In this document: positions 17,303 to 24,506 of the stretch, piece by piece
Position numbering within the stretch: the stretch's first letter is position 1
How the letters are laid out: every line of letters begins with the position of its first letter
Assembly (NCBI GenBank): GCA_003164955.1
Contig: PLRW01000265.1
Span: forward strand, 1-33,911
Origin: Actinomycetota bacterium
Lineage (GTDB): Bacteria > Actinomycetota > Actinomycetes > Streptosporangiales > Streptosporangiaceae
Direction of reading: 5' to 3'
DNA: 33,911 nucleotides
Made by a program: the position numbers and the translations under genes
Notes under the pieces: model-generated
Databases searched by the model: none
Told to the model about the DNA's origin: nothing
The model's input: only the letters and a program-made list of their open reading frames with translations

Positions 17303-18457
17303 TCAGGAGCCGCTCTTGCGGCGGCGGCGCGCAATCCGGACGATCGCGGCGGTCCCGATGACGGCGCCGGCACCGGCCGCCGCACCCGCCGCCGTGATCG
17401 TCGCCTCCTTACGGGTGATCCGCCGGCCGGCCACCGCGTGGTGCCCGACCCGGCCCTCCAGCAGCGCCTCCAGGGCCTGGGTGTTGTCGTACGCCGGGTG
17501 CCATCCGGCTTCGCGCAGCGTGGCGCAGTCGACCACCCAGGGGTAGACGACGTAGCGCAGGTCGGCGGCCGGGGCCGGGGTGACCCCGACGCGGTGCAGT
17601 CGCTGCGCGGTGCCGAACGTCAGGCCCGCGGGCAGTTCGATCCCGCGCAGCCCGCTGAGCTCGCCGACCGCGGCCGCGTCCAGCCAGCCGTCGCTGCCGA
17701 CCGCGAACTCCCCCGTGACCTCACCGGCGACGGCCAGCTCCAGGGCCGAGCTGAGGTCATCGAGGTGGCAGAACTGCCAGCGAGGCTCGCAGCCCTTGAC
17801 GGTCAGCAGCCGGGGCGCCTCGAAATGCCGGGTCACGATCGTGTCGATGCCCCCGCCGACGAGCGCCGCCGGACGGACGACGGTCAGCTCCATCCCCGGG
17901 TGAGCACGCAGCGAGCGCCGCGCCAGCTGCTCGATCTCCAGCAGGTCACCGGCCACGCTGCTGTCCACGTCAGCCGCCAGCGGGGTCGTCTCCGGCAGCG
18001 GCACCGGGTTGTCCTCCCGCGCGCCGTACACCATCGCGCTGGTGACCAGGATGACCCGGCCCACCCGTCCGGCCGCGGCCGCGGTGAGCACGGTCTGCGC
18101 GCCGCGGACGTTGAACGCGCGCCGGGCCCGGTGCTCGGAGTCGGGCGCGAGGTCCAGATCGGTGTGCACCACGACGTCCACGCCGACCAGCCGGCCAGCC
18201 AGGGCCGGGTCGCGCACATCGGCGACCCGCCAGGTCACACCGGGGACGTCACCACGGTGGTCGTCGATCGCGACGACCTTCCGGACGTGGGCGGACGTGG
18301 CGAGCTGAGCGACCAGCGCCCGCCCGATGCCGCGCGCCGCCCCGGTGACCGCCACTACGGGGTGCTTGCCGGCGGGGCCGCCGCCGCTGCGCCGTGGGCG
18401 AACCTGGCCTTGGACGTTTCTCAAATTAAGCCGCTCCCGAGATAACGTGACGGTCAT
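17303..18457 (-). CDS. NAD-dependent epimerase/dehydratase-like SDR protein with C-terminal membrane helix
   Basis: An extended short-chain dehydrogenase-fold protein, 384 residues. The dinucleotide loop VTGAARGIGRALVAQ lies at 37-51, then DVRDPAL and VVVHTDLDLAPD, and the serine region TSAMVYGAREDN (139-150). Where the catalytic YxxxK is expected the sequence reads VAGDLLEIE, so Tyr and Lys are replaced and oxidoreductase activity is uncertain. A hydrophobic Ala/Gly segment (about 352-372) followed by IARRRRKSGS looks like a C-terminal membrane anchor. The ATG has a GGAAGGG just upstream. It heads the operon SDR, moaE, PDZ protease, UPF0182 and diverges from the DUF2342 gene. Confidence 0.85.
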   Translation of the reverse strand: MTVTLSRERLNLRNVQGQVRPRRSGGGPAGKHPVVAVTGAARGIGRALVAQLATSAHVRKVVAIDDHRGDVPGVTWRVADVRDPALAGRLVGVDVVVHTDLDLAPDSEHRARRAFNVRGAQTVLTAAAAGRVGRVILVTSAMVYGAREDNPVPLPETTPLAADVDSSVAGDLLEIEQLARRSLRAHPGMELTVVRPAALVGGGIDTIVTRHFEAPRLLTVKGCEPRWQFCHLDDLSSALELAVAGEVTGEFAVGSDGWLDAAAVGELSGLRGIELPAGLTFGTAQRLHRVGVTPAPAADLRYVVYPWVVDCATLREAGWHPAYDNTQALEALLEGRVGHHAVAGRRITRKEATITAAGAAAGAGAVIGTAAIVRIARRRRKSGS

Positions 18458-18489
18458 GACCCTTCCATCCTGCCTGAGAGGACGGACAA

Positions 18490-20016
18490 ATGACTGATCG
18501 TCCGTTCGGCTTCGGCCCGGCCGACCCTGAGCGGCGGCCGGGTGAGCCCGGAGGAACCGGTGGTTCCGGCCAGCCCCCCGGCGGTTCCGGTGGCGGTTCG
18601 GGCGCAGGCGGTGGCCAGCCGCCCGAACCGGGCGGCCCGTTCGGGGGCGCCAACCCCTTTGGTGATCCTCAGCAGTTCGCCGACGCGCTGCGGCAGTTTG
18701 CCGACCTGATGTCGTATCGCGGCGGCCCGGTCAACTGGGATCTGGCCAAGAACGTGGCACGGCACGCGGTCGCAGCGGCCGGTGACCCCAGCGTACTGTC
18801 CTCCCAGCGGAATGAGGTCACCGACGCGGTCCGCCTGGCCGACCTGTGGCTGGAAGACGTCACCACCTTCCCCTCTGGGGTCAAGACCGTCCAGGCGTGG
18901 AGCCGTTCGGAATGGGTGGAGGCGACGTTCCCGGTCTGGTCGAAGCTGTGCGAGCCGATCGCGGCGACCGTCGTCGATGGCATGAGCAGCATGATGTCGG
19001 TCGACCCGTCGCAGATGGAAGGCGTCCCGGAGGAGCTGAAGTCCGCATTCGGGGCGTTCGGCGGCGGCCTGGGCGGCCTCGGCGGCCTCGGCGGCCTCGG
19101 CGCGATGATGAAGCAGGTCGGCGGGGCGATGATCGGCGGCCAGACCGGCGCGGCCGTGGCCGAGCTGGCCGGTGAGGTCACCGGATCATTCGACATCGGG
19201 CTCCCGCTGGGACCGCAGGGAACGGCCGCACTGCTGCCGTCCGGCGTGGCGGCGTTCGGCGAGGGCCTCGGCCTGGACGCGGGCGAGGTCCGGCTCTACC
19301 TCGCGCTGCGTGAGGCCGCCCATCACCGGCTCTTCGCGCACGTGCCGTGGCTCAGCGCGCATCTGTTCGGCGCGGTCGAGGCGTACGCCCGGGGCATGAC
19401 CGTCGACCTGTCGCGGCTCGAGGAGGCCATGCCGCAGATCGACATCAGCAACCCGGAGGCGATGCGCGACGCGCTGGCCGGCGGCGAGCTGTTCCGGCCG
19501 GAGAACACCGAAGCGCAGAAGGTGGCGCTGGCGCGGCTGGAGACTGCGCTGGCCCTGGTCGAGGGCTGGGTGTCCACCGTGGTCGACGCCGCCGCCACCG
19601 AACGGCTGCCGCACGCGAACGCGCTGGCCGAGGCGATCAGGCGGCGCCGCGCGACCGGCGGCCCCGCCGAGCGCACCTTCGCCACACTGGTGGGCCTCGA
19701 ACTGCGGCCGCGACGGCTGCGAGAAGCCGCCGCCATCTGGGCGGGGCTCACCGACGCCCGGGGAGTGGACGGCCGGGACGCGGTATGGGGTCACCCCGAC
19801 CTGATGCCCAGGGCCGAGGACCTCGACGACCCCGAGGGGTTCGTCCGCGGCGGCCCGGAGCTGAACATCCCCGATCTCGAGGCGGATCTGGACAGCGTGG
19901 GCCCAGAGGGGCCGGATGCGGAAGGTTCTGGTTCGGAGGGGCCGGAGAGTTCGGAGGGGCCGGAGGGTTCAGGGGGGCCGGAGGGTTCAGGGGGATCCGC
20001 GGGGCCGCAGGGCTGA
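18490..20016 (+). CDS. Zinc-dependent metalloprotease-family protein (DUF2342)
   Basis: A 508-residue member of the DUF2342 family (the TIGR03624/TIGR03883 group, annotated as putative hydrolase or F420-associated), widespread in F420-making actinobacteria. The N-terminus (1-60) is a Gly/Pro-rich disordered tail. The conserved core starts at about 60 (DPQQFADALRQFADLM). The LREAAHHRLFAHVPWL segment (273-288) holds the EAAH element that replaces classical HExxH in this family. A Gly-rich GGLGGLGGLGG run occurs at 192-203. The C-terminus (455-508) is an acidic EGPEGSGG-type tail. The short gap to the divergent SDR gene implies overlapping promoters. The enzymatic role is not established. Confidence 0.88.
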   Translation: MTDRPFGFGPADPERRPGEPGGTGGSGQPPGGSGGGSGAGGGQPPEPGGPFGGANPFGDPQQFADALRQFADLMSYRGGPVNWDLAKNVARHAVAAAGDPSVLSSQRNEVTDAVRLADLWLEDVTTFPSGVKTVQAWSRSEWVEATFPVWSKLCEPIAATVVDGMSSMMSVDPSQMEGVPEELKSAFGAFGGGLGGLGGLGGLGAMMKQVGGAMIGGQTGAAVAELAGEVTGSFDIGLPLGPQGTAALLPSGVAAFGEGLGLDAGEVRLYLALREAAHHRLFAHVPWLSAHLFGAVEAYARGMTVDLSRLEEAMPQIDISNPEAMRDALAGGELFRPENTEAQKVALARLETALALVEGWVSTVVDAAATERLPHANALAEAIRRRRATGGPAERTFATLVGLELRPRRLREAAAIWAGLTDARGVDGRDAVWGHPDLMPRAEDLDDPEGFVRGGPELNIPDLEADLDSVGPEGPDAEGSGSEGPESSEGPEGSGGPEGSGGSAGPQG

Positions 20017-20417
20017 CGCCGTCCGCCGAATTTTTCCTCCACAGGCGGTGGACGGTGTTCCGGCAGCTAAAGGTGCCCGTTCGCAATTGCGCGCGGAGAA
20101 ATCCACCGGGCCGGGAGACGGATTTCCCCAGCAACACACCGGGTCCTCCCCATGTCCTCCACAGGTTTATCCACAGGCTGTGTTGACGGGGCGACGGAGC
20201 GGCTCCTAAGTTCGCCAGCAGAGTTCCCGGGTGCGCGGGCACGTGGTCACTTTGGCAGAGTCGTTCGTCTTCAGGGGAAGGGGGACGGTCGGCTCGCGAA
20301 GGCGATCTTGCGGTCCCGGTTCAGACCGCCCGCGTGCCCGGGATCTTCCATGGCGCGGGCGAACGCGGGCCGGCCGCGGGTCAGCCGCGGGCCGGAATGT
20401 CAGCCGCCGGTGTCACC
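20017..20417 (+). promoter_or_regulatory. Intergenic region with DnaA-box-like sites and a candidate promoter
   Basis: No gene is recognised in these 400 bases. A perfect strong DnaA box, TTATCCACA, lies at 20167-20175. The octamer TCCACAGG occurs three times (20038-20045, 20158-20165, 20170-20177). Eight bases past the box is a candidate -35 TTGACG (20183-20188), with an 18-base spacer to TAAGTT (20207-20212). This would drive the ThiF-like and aarF genes with a leader of about 200 bases. A 10-bp palindrome, CGCAATTGCG, lies at 20082-20091. DnaA control is a hypothesis. Confidence 0.5.
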
Positions 20418-21479
20418 ATGAGCGGCATGAGACCAGCGCTGAGGGCCGGGCTGCTGCCGGTATGGCGTGACCGGGACACTCTGCAGATCGGCGTGAACCC
20501 GCGCCGCGCCACGGCGCTGTCCGGGATCGGTGAATCCGCCGCCGTGGTCAGGCTGCTCGACGGAAGCCGCGACTGGACCGCGCTCATCGAGGCCGCCGGG
20601 CACGCCGGTGTCCCGGCCGAGGCGGCGCGGCGGATACTCGGCTTACTGGCGGGCGCGGGGGCACTGGCCGACTCTGCGGCGCGGGCGCTGGCCGCGCTGC
20701 CCGCGGTCCAGCGCGGCCGGCTTGCATCCGAACTGGCCACCGCCTCCCTGGCGTACGGGGACAGCGACGGCGGAGCCCGGACCCTGGCCCGGCGGCGGGC
20801 CGCCTTTATCCGGGTGAACGGGGCCGGGCGCATCGGCTCGGGGGTGGCCAGCCTTCTCGCGGCCGCCGGAATCGGTCACGTCAGCTGCGAGGACGGCGAG
20901 ATCACCCGGCCGCGGGACCTCACCCCGGCCGGGCTGGGCCTGGCCGACCTGGAGCTGCCGAGATCCCGCGGGGTGGCCCGCGCGATCGGCCGCATCGCGC
21001 CCGAGGTCCGGACGGGCGACGACGGCAGCAGGCCCGATCTCGTCGTGCTCGCGGAGATCACCGACCCCGCACCGGGGGCTGCGCTGGTCCGGGAGCGGAT
21101 CCCGCATCTCGCGGTCGGTGCCGCCGAGGCCGTCGGCGTGGTCGGGCCGTTCGTCAGCCCGGGCCGGTCGGCGTGCCTGCGCTGCCTGGACCTGCGCCGG
21201 GCCGAACGCGACCCCGCATGGCCGCTGATCCTGGCCCAGCTCGCCGGGGCCCGGCTGGAGCCGCAAGCGTGCGACACCGTGCTCGCCGCCGCGGCCGGAG
21301 CGCTGGCCGCGGCGCAGGTCCTGCTGTTCATCGACACCGGCCGCCCGGGCGCCGCGGTCACGAACGGGACGCTGGAACTGGCCGTGCCCGACTGGCAATG
21401 GCGGCGACGGACCTGGCTACCGCACGCTCGCTGCACCTGCGGTACCCGGCCGCCCCGTCGCAGCGACGCGCTGGCATGA
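20418..21479 (+). CDS. ThiF/E1-like adenylyltransferase-fold protein
   Basis: This protein has a degenerate E1/ThiF fold related to the cyclodehydratase-associated proteins of RiPP pathways, but it lies in a housekeeping locus with aarF and whiB7. It has about 353 residues. A wHTH-like N-terminal half (about 1-125) is followed by a Rossmann segment, RVNGAGRIGSGVASLLAAAGIGHVSCEDGEI, with GxGxxG. A SACLRCLDLRR pair and a C-terminal ARCTCG pair of cysteines form the zinc site seen in ThiF relatives. The ATP-binding Arg/Lys set is not obvious. The start is uncertain: candidates are GTG 20334, ATG 20397, ATG 20418 and ATG 20427, none with a clear ribosome site. It ends 15 bases before aarF. Its substrate is unknown. 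Confidence 0.75.
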   Translation: MSGMRPALRAGLLPVWRDRDTLQIGVNPRRATALSGIGESAAVVRLLDGSRDWTALIEAAGHAGVPAEAARRILGLLAGAGALADSAARALAALPAVQRGRLASELATASLAYGDSDGGARTLARRRAAFIRVNGAGRIGSGVASLLAAAGIGHVSCEDGEITRPRDLTPAGLGLADLELPRSRGVARAIGRIAPEVRTGDDGSRPDLVVLAEITDPAPGAALVRERIPHLAVGAAEAVGVVGPFVSPGRSACLRCLDLRRAERDPAWPLILAQLAGARLEPQACDTVLAAAAGALAAAQVLLFIDTGRPGAAVTNGTLELAVPDWQWRRRTWLPHARCTCGTRPPRRSDALA

Positions 21480-21494
21480 CGGACAATAGAACAC

Positions 21495-22844
21495 GTGAAC
21501 GACGTACCTCAACGCGCTGTGACGCGCAACGCCAAGCTCGCTGGCCTGCCGATCGGATACGCGGCCCGCGCGGCCCTCGGCCTGGGCAAGCGGATCGGCG
21601 GCCGGAGCGCCGAGATCGTCGCGGCCGAGATCCAGCAGCGCACCGCGGAGCAGATCTTCCGGGTTCTCGGGGAACTCAAAGGCGGTGCGATGAAGATGGG
21701 GCAGGCCCTATCGGTCTTCGAGGCCGCGCTGCCGCCGGAGATCGCCGGGCCCTACCGCGCGACCCTGACCAAGCTCCAGGAGTCGGCCCCGCCGCTGCCG
21801 GCGCGGTCCGTTCACCAGGTGCTGGTGCGTGACCTGGGGGAGAACTGGCGGGAGAACTTCAGCGAGTTCGACGACCGGCCCGTGGCGGCCGCGTCCATCG
21901 GCCAGGTCCACGCCGCCACCTGGCGCGACGGCCGGCGGGTCGCGGTCAAGATTCAGTACCCCGGGGCCGGCAACGCGATTATCAACGACTTCAACCAGCT
22001 GAGCCGGGTCGGCCGGCTGTTCGGCGTGCTGCTGCCCGGCCTGGACGTCAAGCCCTTGCTGGAGGAGCTGAAAAACCGCGTTGCCGAGGAACTGGACTAT
22101 GAGATGGAGGCGGCGTCACAGCAGGCCTTCGCCGACGCCTACCGGGGTGACCCGGACATCTACGTCCCGGACATCGTCGCCGGGACGAGGCACGTGCTCG
22201 TCTCGGAGTGGATGGACGGCACACCGCTGGCCCGGATCATCAGTGACGGTACCCGGGAGCAGCGGAACCGGGCCGGCATCCTGCTGGCCCGGTTCCTTTT
22301 TTCGGGGCCGGCGCGGGCTGGCCTGCTGCACGGCGACCCGCATCCCGGCAATTTCCGGCTCATGAATGACGGGCGCCTCGGGGTACTCGACTTCGGTGCG
22401 GTCGACCGGCTGCCGGGCGGCCTGCCGCCGTTCCTCGGCCGGCTGCTGCGGATCATGCACGAGGACGAGCCCAGCATCACCGCGGTCGAGAGCGAGCTGC
22501 GCGCCCACGGCTTTCTCAGAGAGGGAATCCGGGTCGACCTGGACGCGCTGCGCGCCTTTCTGTCGCCGCTGGCCGAACCGTCGAAGGTGGAATGCTTCCG
22601 GTTCACCCGGGTGTGGATGCGCGGTGAAGCCACGCGCATCCTGGACACGAGCACGTCGAACATCTCCCGGAAGTTCAACCTGCCAGCCAGCTACGTGCTC
22701 ATCCACCGGGTGTCCACCGCGGGCATCGGCGTCCTGTGCCAGCTGGAATGCGAAGGCCGGTTCCGGGCCGAGGTGCTCCGGTGGATGCCCGGTTACCTGG
22801 ACGAACCGGACGGGGACGAGCGCCGTTCACTCCCGGTGGGCTGA
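21495..22844 (+). CDS. AarF/ABC1/UbiB kinase-like protein
   Basis: An atypical protein-kinase-like ATPase of the ABC1/UbiB family, linked in other bacteria to quinone or lipid metabolism, 449 residues. It has the family KxGQ motif (GAMKMGQALS, about 57-66), the Ala-rich loop AAASIGQVHAA, the lysine strand VAVKIQYPG, EELDYEMEA, the catalytic-loop equivalent LLHGDPHPGNF and the metal-binding LDFGAVDRLP. All signatures are intact. The GTG start lies 15 bases after the ThiF-like stop. In mycobacteria an abc1 gene also adjoins whiB7, so the locus is conserved. A very strong hairpin follows the stop. Confidence 0.92.
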   Translation: MNDVPQRAVTRNAKLAGLPIGYAARAALGLGKRIGGRSAEIVAAEIQQRTAEQIFRVLGELKGGAMKMGQALSVFEAALPPEIAGPYRATLTKLQESAPPLPARSVHQVLVRDLGENWRENFSEFDDRPVAAASIGQVHAATWRDGRRVAVKIQYPGAGNAIINDFNQLSRVGRLFGVLLPGLDVKPLLEELKNRVAEELDYEMEAASQQAFADAYRGDPDIYVPDIVAGTRHVLVSEWMDGTPLARIISDGTREQRNRAGILLARFLFSGPARAGLLHGDPHPGNFRLMNDGRLGVLDFGAVDRLPGGLPPFLGRLLRIMHEDEPSITAVESELRAHGFLREGIRVDLDALRAFLSPLAEPSKVECFRFTRVWMRGEATRILDTSTSNISRKFNLPASYVLIHRVSTAGIGVLCQLECEGRFRAEVLRWMPGYLDEPDGDERRSLPVG

Positions 22845-22878
22845 GCAGTCTCCCGAGCTGGACAGGGTCCTGAGCTGG

Positions 22879-22921
22879 CCGCAGGCCCCCGCCCGCCGTC
22901 GCGGCGGGCGGGGGCCTGCGG
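22879..22921. terminator. Perfect 20-bp bidirectional terminator hairpin
   Basis: The arm at 22879-22898 is exactly complementary to 22902-22921 around a 3-base loop (TCG). It lies between the convergent aarF and the small basic-protein gene, so it probably ends transcripts from both sides. No long T-tract, as is common in high-GC actinobacteria. Confidence 0.85.
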
Positions 22922-22939
22922 TGCGGGCGTCGTGCCCGG

Positions 22940-23125
22940 TTACAGCTCCAGTTCGGTGCGCAGCCGCGCGACGGCACTGCGGGCGTGCCGCATCCGCCGC
23001 TCAGCGCGTTCCACGCGCCGGGCCGCCCGGTGAAGAGCCCGGAGCCGGGCGGCCTGCCGCCTTCGTGACACCTCTTCCCGGTAACTTCGCTGTCGTTGGG
23101 CCGCCATTGCCTCTATCTGGTACAT
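22940..23125 (-). CDS. Small basic coiled-coil-like hypothetical protein
   Basis: About 61 residues, very rich in Arg, Ala and Glu (for example RRVERAERRMRHARSAVARL), predicted to be a single amphipathic helix or coiled coil. I do not recognise a family. It starts 46 bases after the whiB7 stop on the same strand and ends before the shared terminator, so it is probably the second gene of the whiB7 transcript. Start choice: ATG 23125 has AAAGG 11 bases upstream; GTG 23137 and ATG 23107 are alternatives. Co-induction with whiB7 is an inference. Confidence 0.6.
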   Translation of the reverse strand: MYQIEAMAAQRQRSYREEVSRRRQAARLRALHRAARRVERAERRMRHARSAVARLRTELEL

Positions 23126-23171
23126 GCTGGTCGCCACCTTTGAATGCGTGTCCGGGCCGCCGATGTGTGGT

Positions 23172-23513
23172 TCAGGCGGCCACCTCGGTCTTGCGGGGAC
23201 GTCCCCGGGGTCTTTTGCGCGGCACGATCGTTCCGCGCAGCAGAAGTTCTCCGCCCCACACGCCCCACGGCTCCTGGCGCTCGAGCGCGCCGGACAGGCA
23301 GGTCAGCCGCGCCGCGCAGCCGCGGCAAAGCGCCTTCGCGCTCTCGACGTCTGCCGGTGATTCGGCGAAAAACAATTCCGGATCATCGGTGCAGGGCAGG
23401 TCCACCGCGTTCACCCCGCCCAGCACCGGCACCGAGTCGCCCCCGGACCCGGCCAAATCTGCTTCGAACCCCTCTGCGTCCGCCGCGCTGGCGGTGGCAT
23501 TGGGCCACTGCAT
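23172..23513 (-). CDS. whiB7: WhiB7/WblC antibiotic-responsive transcriptional regulator
   Basis: This is the WhiB paralogue that activates intrinsic antibiotic-resistance genes in actinobacteria. From ATG 23513 it has 113 residues. The iron-sulfur ligands are C41, C63, C66 and C72 (C...CxxCxxxxxC), then the turn EPWGVWGGE (81-89) and the diagnostic C-terminal AT-hook RPRGRPRK. The AT-hook separates whiB7/wblC from other WhiB proteins. An AGAGGGG lies 9 bases before this ATG; the in-frame TTG at 23522 directly abuts it and is less likely. Neighbours aarF and uvrD2 match the conserved whiB7 locus. The leader (about 23514-23995) carries a promoter, an upstream ORF and an attenuator, described separately. 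Confidence 0.95.
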   Translation of the reverse strand: MQWPNATASAADAEGFEADLAGSGGDSVPVLGGVNAVDLPCTDDPELFFAESPADVESAKALCRGCAARLTCLSGALERQEPWGVWGGELLLRGTIVPRKRPRGRPRKTEVAA

Positions 23514-23595
23514 CGAAGCCAACCCCTCTCGTCGCTGATCCCTCGTCGTTCATGCGATTGCTCGCCCATTCGGAGGGACCGGGCCCAAACAATTA

Positions 23596-23679
23596 GGCCG
23601 CGGACCCTGTGTGGGGTCCGCGGCCTTGAGAGGTTCTGGCCGGCTCGGTTAGGCCGGTTTTCTCAAGGGTTGCGGACCC
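23596..23679 (-). promoter_or_regulatory. whiB7 transcription attenuator (mutually exclusive antiterminator/terminator)
   Basis: Terminator on the minus strand: GGCCGCGGACCC (23625 down to 23614), a 6-base loop, then GGGTCCGCGGCC (23607 down to 23596), followed by TAATTGTTT. It is a perfect 12-bp stem ending about 80 bases before the whiB7 ATG. Antiterminator: GGGTCCGC (23679 down to 23672), inside the last codons of the upstream ORF, is perfectly complementary to the GCGGACCC of the terminator's first arm. The two are bridged by a second 8-bp stem, CCTTGAGA with TCTCAAGG, and an inner CCGGC/GCCGG stem over the ORF stop. A ribosome finishing the ORF would mask the first segment and let the terminator form. 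A stalled one would free it. Confidence 0.85.
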
Positions 23680-23951
23680 GATCCGCCCTCGCCATCGGCG
23701 TAGACGCGGGTCATGTTGGTGTGCTGGTTGCGGATATTCGTGTCCCCCGGCTTCGTCACGCCGGCGAGCGTGACGACCGCGAATCCGGCGTCCGGACGAT
23801 TACCCGGACGCGGACGCTTGGTGCTTGCGGCGGCGGTAGGCCAGGAAGCGGGCAGGCAAACGCCGGCGCCCACCGGGGTGGCGCTCAGCGGGGAAATGCC
23901 GTCACGAGCCGGCTGCGCGGCAGCCAGAACGGCGAGATACATATCGTTCAC
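23649..23951 (-). CDS. Upstream ORF in the whiB7 leader (putative leader peptide)
   Basis: One hundred codons starting at GTG 23951, with AAGGGAGG six bases upstream, a strong ribosome site. The product (MNDMYLAVLAAAQPARDG..., ending PQPLRKPA) has no family I recognise and no clear domain. Its stop lies 23 bases before the whiB7 terminator stem, and its last codons contain the first antiterminator arm, so its translation is well placed to control whiB7. TTG-AGA-AAA near the end are rare codons for such a GC-rich genome. Shorter in-frame starts exist (for example ATG giving MTRVYADGEGG...), but without a ribosome site. It could also be a small protein gene in its own right. Confidence 0.65.
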   Translation of the reverse strand: MNDMYLAVLAAAQPARDGISPLSATPVGAGVCLPASWPTAAASTKRPRPGNRPDAGFAVVTLAGVTKPGDTNIRNQHTNMTRVYADGEGGSGPQPLRKPA

Positions 23952-24001
23952 TGGGCACCTCCCTTCATGGGATCGACAGCGGGTGCCGGACGCATGGATG
24001 A

Positions 24002-24041
24002 AGCCTACGTAGCACCACCCGTGATGAGCAACACATTTTTT
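24002..24041 (-). promoter_or_regulatory. WhiB7-type promoter of the whiB7 leader
   Basis: Reading the minus strand: an A/T tract AAAAAAT (24041 down to 24035), 3 bases, a -35 TTGCTC (24031 down to 24026), an 18-base spacer, and a -10 TAGGCT (24007 down to 24002). An A/T tract 3 bp upstream of the -35 is the known signature of WhiB7-activated promoters, where the AT-hook contacts DNA. It predicts autoregulation. The start of transcription would be near 23995, giving about 40 bases before the upstream ORF and about 480 before whiB7. Confidence 0.8.
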
Positions 24042-24224
24042 GACCTGGTTTTTTGCCTGAAACATCAAAAATCCGCAACGAACGTGGCGTGGGCTGCGAC
24101 AGGGGCAGGTGCGGTTACCGCCGGTGGCAGAAGGCAGCCGGCACCGAGGCGGGGCGGCGTCCAGGCCGGGGACCGTCCCGCGCGGCGGTCAGGGGCGGCT
24201 GTGACTGGTGCGCTCCCTGGGACC

Positions 24225-24506
24225 TCAGAGGCGACCTGGATGACACAAGTACCGCAAGCAAGTGACGGCGAGGCACTCGATCCCGGCCCGACTCCAGGCC
24301 GAAGGCCTGGGTGAGCGGCCGGTGCTGTCGGCCCGCCCGGCGGCGACGAGCGCCTGCCCGGCGACCTGGCCGCCGAAGACGCGCTGCACCTTCTCGTCGG
24401 GGCTGCGCCCGCGGAAGATATCCAGCTCGATCTGCTCCAGGTCGAGCAGTTCCAGAAGCTTGTCGAGGGGCTTGCTCATCTGTGCCTGCTCATCTGGCGC
24501 ATTCAC
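24225..24506 (-). pseudogene. 5' remnant of acyl-CoA thioesterase II (tesB)
   Basis: The first part of this frame (residues 10-58, about 24479 down to 24333) is a clear TesB N-terminus: MSKPLDKLLELLDLEQIE, then FRGRSPDEKVQRVFGGQVAGQALVAAGR. Family members have about 290 residues with a double hot-dog fold. Here similarity stops abruptly, and the frame ends 35 codons later with unrelated residues (through LAVTCLRYLCHPGRL). The GTG 24506 overlaps the uvrD2-like stop by four bases, which suggests the ancestral gene was coupled to the helicase. No tesB continuation is visible in other frames down to the whiB7 promoter, so a deletion or replacement removed the rest. Residual function is unlikely. 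Confidence 0.8.

Noticed and set aside
17284..17385. Upstream extension of moaE
   Set aside because: It would overlap the SDR gene by 83 bases and adds low-complexity residues before the conserved MoaE N-terminus.
20334..21479. ThiF-like gene as a RiPP cyclodehydratase cluster
   Set aside because: No YcaO, leader peptide, dehydrogenase or transporter nearby; the neighbours are the conserved aarF/whiB7 locus.
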